8,338 nucleotides of DNA from an uncultured Bacteroides sp. (GTDB lineage: Bacteria > Bacteroidota > Bacteroidia > Bacteroidales > Bacteroidaceae): the NCBI GenBank assembly GCA_947071285.1, contig CAMTFK010000202.1, positions 1-8,338 of the forward strand, given 5' to 3'. This document shows positions 6,290 through 8,338 of the stretch, piece after piece. The notes beneath the pieces are model-generated. The model was given only the letters and a program-made list of their open reading frames with translations, was not told the origin of the DNA and made no database searches. Position numbers and translations under genes: made by a program. The first letter of the stretch is position 1. Every line of letters begins with the position of its first letter.

Positions 6290-6331
6290 AATAGGTTTCC
6301 GCCATCACCCAATGAATGGCAGAAACCTATT
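6290..6331. terminator. Bidirectional terminator between convergent genes
   Basis: AATAGGTTTC (6290-6299) pairs with GAAACCTATT (6322-6331). Inside it GCCAT (6301-6305) pairs with ATGGC (6316-6320), with a single mismatch between and a 10-base loop. On the minus strand the stem is followed by CTCTTTTT, a good T-tract; on the plus strand only a short TTT follows. It starts 8 bp after the transporter stop and lies 37 bp beyond the lipoprotein stop, so it can serve both genes, probably better for the minus strand. Confidence 0.78.
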
Positions 6332-6367
6332 TCCAATTCAAAAACTAATTATTTATGTAAAAATGGC

Positions 6368-7783
6368 TTATTCCATATAGACCTTATCGTCATTTCTTGT
6401 TCCTTTGTACCAATCATGGTATGAGGTACATCCGCTATTAACCCACTTTGTATACATAGGATAAGCTTCATCAATCCTGATAGTTTCCAAACACCATTTA
6501 AAGTCAGGAGACGGAATTTCAAGTACATTGGGGAAGTCAGCGTCATACTTGTTGTAAGAATTAAGGTCGAATGTAGCCTTCCCGTTATTCAGCATCGGAA
6601 TGTATGTGTCAGCCTTCGGCAGAGTAATCTGGATAACTTCCGTTTCCACTTTGGAAGCCCCTGCACGTACGTTCATATATCCACTCAATCCCTCAACGTA
6701 TATTTTGCCATTGATGCCGAAGCTGTTAGTGAATGACGCCCCCGTTGCCATCACCTGGATATGGGCTCTTGCTTCATTGCTACCGGAAATTTCTTCAATG
6801 TGGAATCTCACTACAACATCGTTGAAGTCATAATCTCCCTGACTCGGGTAGTTGTCTTCGAACAACCACATTCCTTGCCACGTAATGCTACCGGGCGGCA
6901 ATTCCGGAGTAGGTATTTCATTCTCAGGCGTCAGCGCGGGGTTAGACTCGATAAGACACAACAAATCATTATAGTCCTGGTCAAACCATCCATCCGGAAG
7001 CTGGTCTTCCATACCCAATGTCTGATATTCCTTATCACCGAACTTCAGTGTTCTGATGACTCCCGATGTAAGCAGTATTCCATTATATTTCTCATTGAAC
7101 CGCGGAGTTGAATAGCGATATACCCCGGGAGAATATGAACAGGCAAAACCTATCTTACAATCAGTGAAGGTAGTAAGTTTCACTTTAGTACCGATAGTCT
7201 GCTTTCCGTCAAATACAGGAGTAAGATTCTGAATCTCAGTATCAGCATCCGTATACGTGTAATAATATAAACTGTTATTCAAATGGGCACCACCATTGCC
7301 TACATAAGTCACCCAAACTTCAGTTTCTTCACTTCCTACTATCAAGTCAGAACATACCGTATACGTATCACTTGGTGTGTTTCTGACGCCTTCGGGATAA
7401 TAATTATTGATGGCAGTAATCAGCGCGTCAGAGAGTTCACCCTCTGCTTTCGTAACAGCTTTATTTACAACGACATCCCCCTTACTATAGGTAGACATCT
7501 GGCCATTCATCAACAGATATAATTTGTCTGTTGCTTTAGGAATTCTGACACTTTTCTCAAACGGAGCATAATCTATCAGAATAGGCTCTCCCACCAAATG
7601 CCCTTCAACATAAGGGTCGCCGGCATACAGTAGGCAACGGGTGTTTTCCGTAGTATTAACACGTACGGTTATTTCATCCACTAAGGAGAAGTCTTTTCCG
7701 GGTTCGGGTTCCTGATAAGAATTCTTCACCTCACATGAGAATAACGTGAAAACACTAACCAATAATAATAATAATTTCTTCAT
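6368..7783 (-). CDS. LruC-domain lipoprotein, probably surface or outer-membrane
   Basis: A 471-residue protein with a lipoprotein signal, MKKLLLLLVSVFTLFSC; the lipobox is LFSC and C17 the lipidated residue. I chose the ATG at 7783 because a GAAGG Shine-Dalgarno lies just upstream and the signal peptide starts there; an in-frame ATG 8 codons earlier (7807) would add MCSFYKEG before the signal. Residues ~30-115 look like an N-terminal beta domain. Residues ~210-283 resemble a DUF4114-type domain ending in GWFDQDYNDLLCLIES. Residues ~300-471 are the LruC domain: WLFEDNYPSQGDYDFNDVV (306-324) and a C-terminal block with EAYPMYTKWV and DWYKG. Both domains share an acidic D-x-D-[YF]-N-D motif that may bind calcium (inference). 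The family is named after a Leptospira outer-membrane lipoprotein; its molecular function is unknown. Monocistronic, with its own promoter, and convergent with the transporter. Confidence 0.88.
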   Translation of the reverse strand: MKKLLLLLVSVFTLFSCEVKNSYQEPEPGKDFSLVDEITVRVNTTENTRCLLYAGDPYVEGHLVGEPILIDYAPFEKSVRIPKATDKLYLLMNGQMSTYSKGDVVVNKAVTKAEGELSDALITAINNYYPEGVRNTPSDTYTVCSDLIVGSEETEVWVTYVGNGGAHLNNSLYYYTYTDADTEIQNLTPVFDGKQTIGTKVKLTTFTDCKIGFACSYSPGVYRYSTPRFNEKYNGILLTSGVIRTLKFGDKEYQTLGMEDQLPDGWFDQDYNDLLCLIESNPALTPENEIPTPELPPGSITWQGMWLFEDNYPSQGDYDFNDVVVRFHIEEISGSNEARAHIQVMATGASFTNSFGINGKIYVEGLSGYMNVRAGASKVETEVIQITLPKADTYIPMLNNGKATFDLNSYNKYDADFPNVLEIPSPDFKWCLETIRIDEAYPMYTKWVNSGCTSYHDWYKGTRNDDKVYME

Positions 7784-7825
7784 ACCTTCTTTATAAAATG
7801 AACACATTATCTGTTAGTCACAGAA

Positions 7826-7857
7826 CAAATCTACAACTTTTTATTCTAATATACAAA
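7826..7857 (-). promoter_or_regulatory. Bacteroidetes-type promoter of the LruC lipoprotein gene
   Basis: On the minus strand, TTTG (7857-7854) is followed after 20 bp by TAGATTTG (7833-7826), matching both the -33 TTTG and the -7 TAnnTTTG elements at normal spacing. Transcription would start near 7820, giving a ~37-nt leader before the ATG at 7783. This is the best promoter match in the window. Confidence 0.8.
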
Positions 7858-8086
7858 TTATAATCTAATAATTCAAAGATTGAAGCTTTTATCCGGAATA
7901 AGCACATCTTTATGCCATTTTATGACAAAATAAGAAATATATCAACATTTACAACATAGTGTATATAACTGTTCCAAAAGAAAATCAAACCGCGTTATTT
8001 TGTATGCAATATTCATTTCTGTTTCTGCTCTGCTCCATCACTTTCCCCACCCCTTTTCAGATACCTTCTGAATGGGGGTACAATGA

Positions 8087-8155
8087 GTCAGGGAGTGAAA
8101 GGCATTCAGTCAAGGAGTGAAAGGCATTCAGTCCCTGACTGAATCAGGTTCACTC
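8087..8155. repeat. Compact cluster of tandem and inverted repeats
   Basis: A 22-bp unit (GTCAGGGAGTGAAAGGCATT plus CA) at 8087-8108 is repeated with one mismatch at 8109-8130. Three inverted pairings follow. GTCAGGGA (8087-8094) pairs with TCCCTGAC (8132-8139). ATTCAGTC (8126-8133) pairs with GACTGAAT (8137-8144) across a 3-base loop. GAGTGAA (8093-8099 and 8115-8121) pairs with TTCACTC (8149-8155). The element could fold into alternative, mutually exclusive hairpins. With two units it is not a CRISPR array. It may be a REP-like extragenic element or part of a structured RNA. Confidence 0.6.
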
Positions 8156-8289
8156 AACGAGTCGAAGGAAAAGCTGAAAGAAAGGAAGCAGTTTAGGGTT
8201 CTTTTTGTAAAAGAATATGTTTTTATCATATTATGTAGTGAATAAGTTATTTCGTCATTCACTTCATAATTGATAAGAAAGGAGTAAAA

Positions 8290-8318
8290 GTGATTAGCGT
8301 TTAGTGATTAGTGATAAG
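8290..8318 (+). repeat. Short GTGATTAG repeats
   Basis: GTGATTAG occurs at 8290-8297 and 8304-8311, with a variant GTGATAAG at 8311-8318. This is a small AT-rich minisatellite-like stretch in non-coding DNA at the window edge and may continue beyond it. Confidence 0.5.
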
Positions 8319-8338
8319 CAGTACTATCGTAATTCTCC

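Larger units (their letters stand above)
7858..8338. other. Gene-free intergenic region with repeats
   Basis: No credible coding frame is seen on either strand over ~480 bp; stops are frequent in all frames. The first ~150 bp is AT-rich with no clear motif. The middle holds a pyrimidine-rich stretch (~8015-8058) followed by a cluster of tandem and inverted repeats (8087-8155). The end carries short GTGATTAG repeats (8290-8318). Neither strand shows a perfect TAnnTTTG promoter with a matching -33. Confidence 0.7.

Noticed and set aside
7784..7807. Upstream ATG that would extend the LruC lipoprotein by 8 residues
   Set aside because: The extension puts MCSFYKEG in front of a normal lipoprotein signal, and the Shine-Dalgarno GAAGG is placed for the ATG at 7783.
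7993..8006. TTATTTTGTATG as a plus-strand promoter
   Set aside because: It has the wrong spacing for TAnnTTTG (TA and TTTG are one base apart), no -33 element, and no gene downstream in the window.
8087..8130. Possible CRISPR array
   Set aside because: There are only two adjacent 22-bp units with no spacers between them and no cas genes nearby.
8200..8230. Promoter-like TTTTTG...TATGTTTT on the plus strand
   Set aside because: The -7 match is imperfect and the gap to the TTTG is about 9 bp, not the usual ~20.

Overview
The window looks like a Bacteroides or close Bacteroidales chromosome. Three of its genes carry the Bacteroidetes -7 promoter element TAnnTTTG, Shine-Dalgarno sequences are mostly weak or absent, and the gene content fits: an exported tricorn-type protease, an AspT/YidE-type transporter with RCK_C domains, and a LruC-domain lipoprotein. 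The species cannot be told from the sequence alone.

Positions 1-1287 appear to be the right end of an integrated mobile element (prophage or integrative element). The region is AT-rich. It holds a divergent regulatory pair: a small HTH protein on the minus strand (373-621) that overlaps a second, unrecognised minus-strand gene running off the left edge (1-392), and an XRE-type repressor-like gene on the plus strand (743-1114). The 121-bp gap between them is very AT-rich, with repeated and palindromic motifs that could be operators. The element seems to stop at 1271-1287, where a short stretch reads as the 3' end of a tRNA (T-loop end, T-stem 3' strand, acceptor 3' strand CATCCCG and discriminator A). 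A strong intrinsic terminator follows. This is the expected attR scar of integration into a tRNA 3' end, probably tRNA-Pro. The intact tRNA and the integrase would lie to the left, outside the window.

Positions 1288-8338 look like host backbone. A Bacteroidetes-type promoter drives a 1066-residue secreted tricorn-like S41 protease (1400-4600). A terminator follows it, with the next gene's promoter directly behind. That gene (4684-6282) encodes a 532-residue transporter built from two homologous membrane halves around two RCK_C domains. A bidirectional terminator separates it from a convergent minus-strand lipoprotein gene with a LruC domain (6368-7783), which has the best promoter in the window. 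The last ~480 bases hold no gene but do hold a compact set of tandem and inverted repeats (8087-8155) and a short GTGATTAG repeat.

The three host genes are each transcribed separately, and nothing in the layout ties them into one pathway. The least explained parts are the immunity-like locus with its unknown overlapping gene, the tRNA scar, and the repeat cluster near the right edge.
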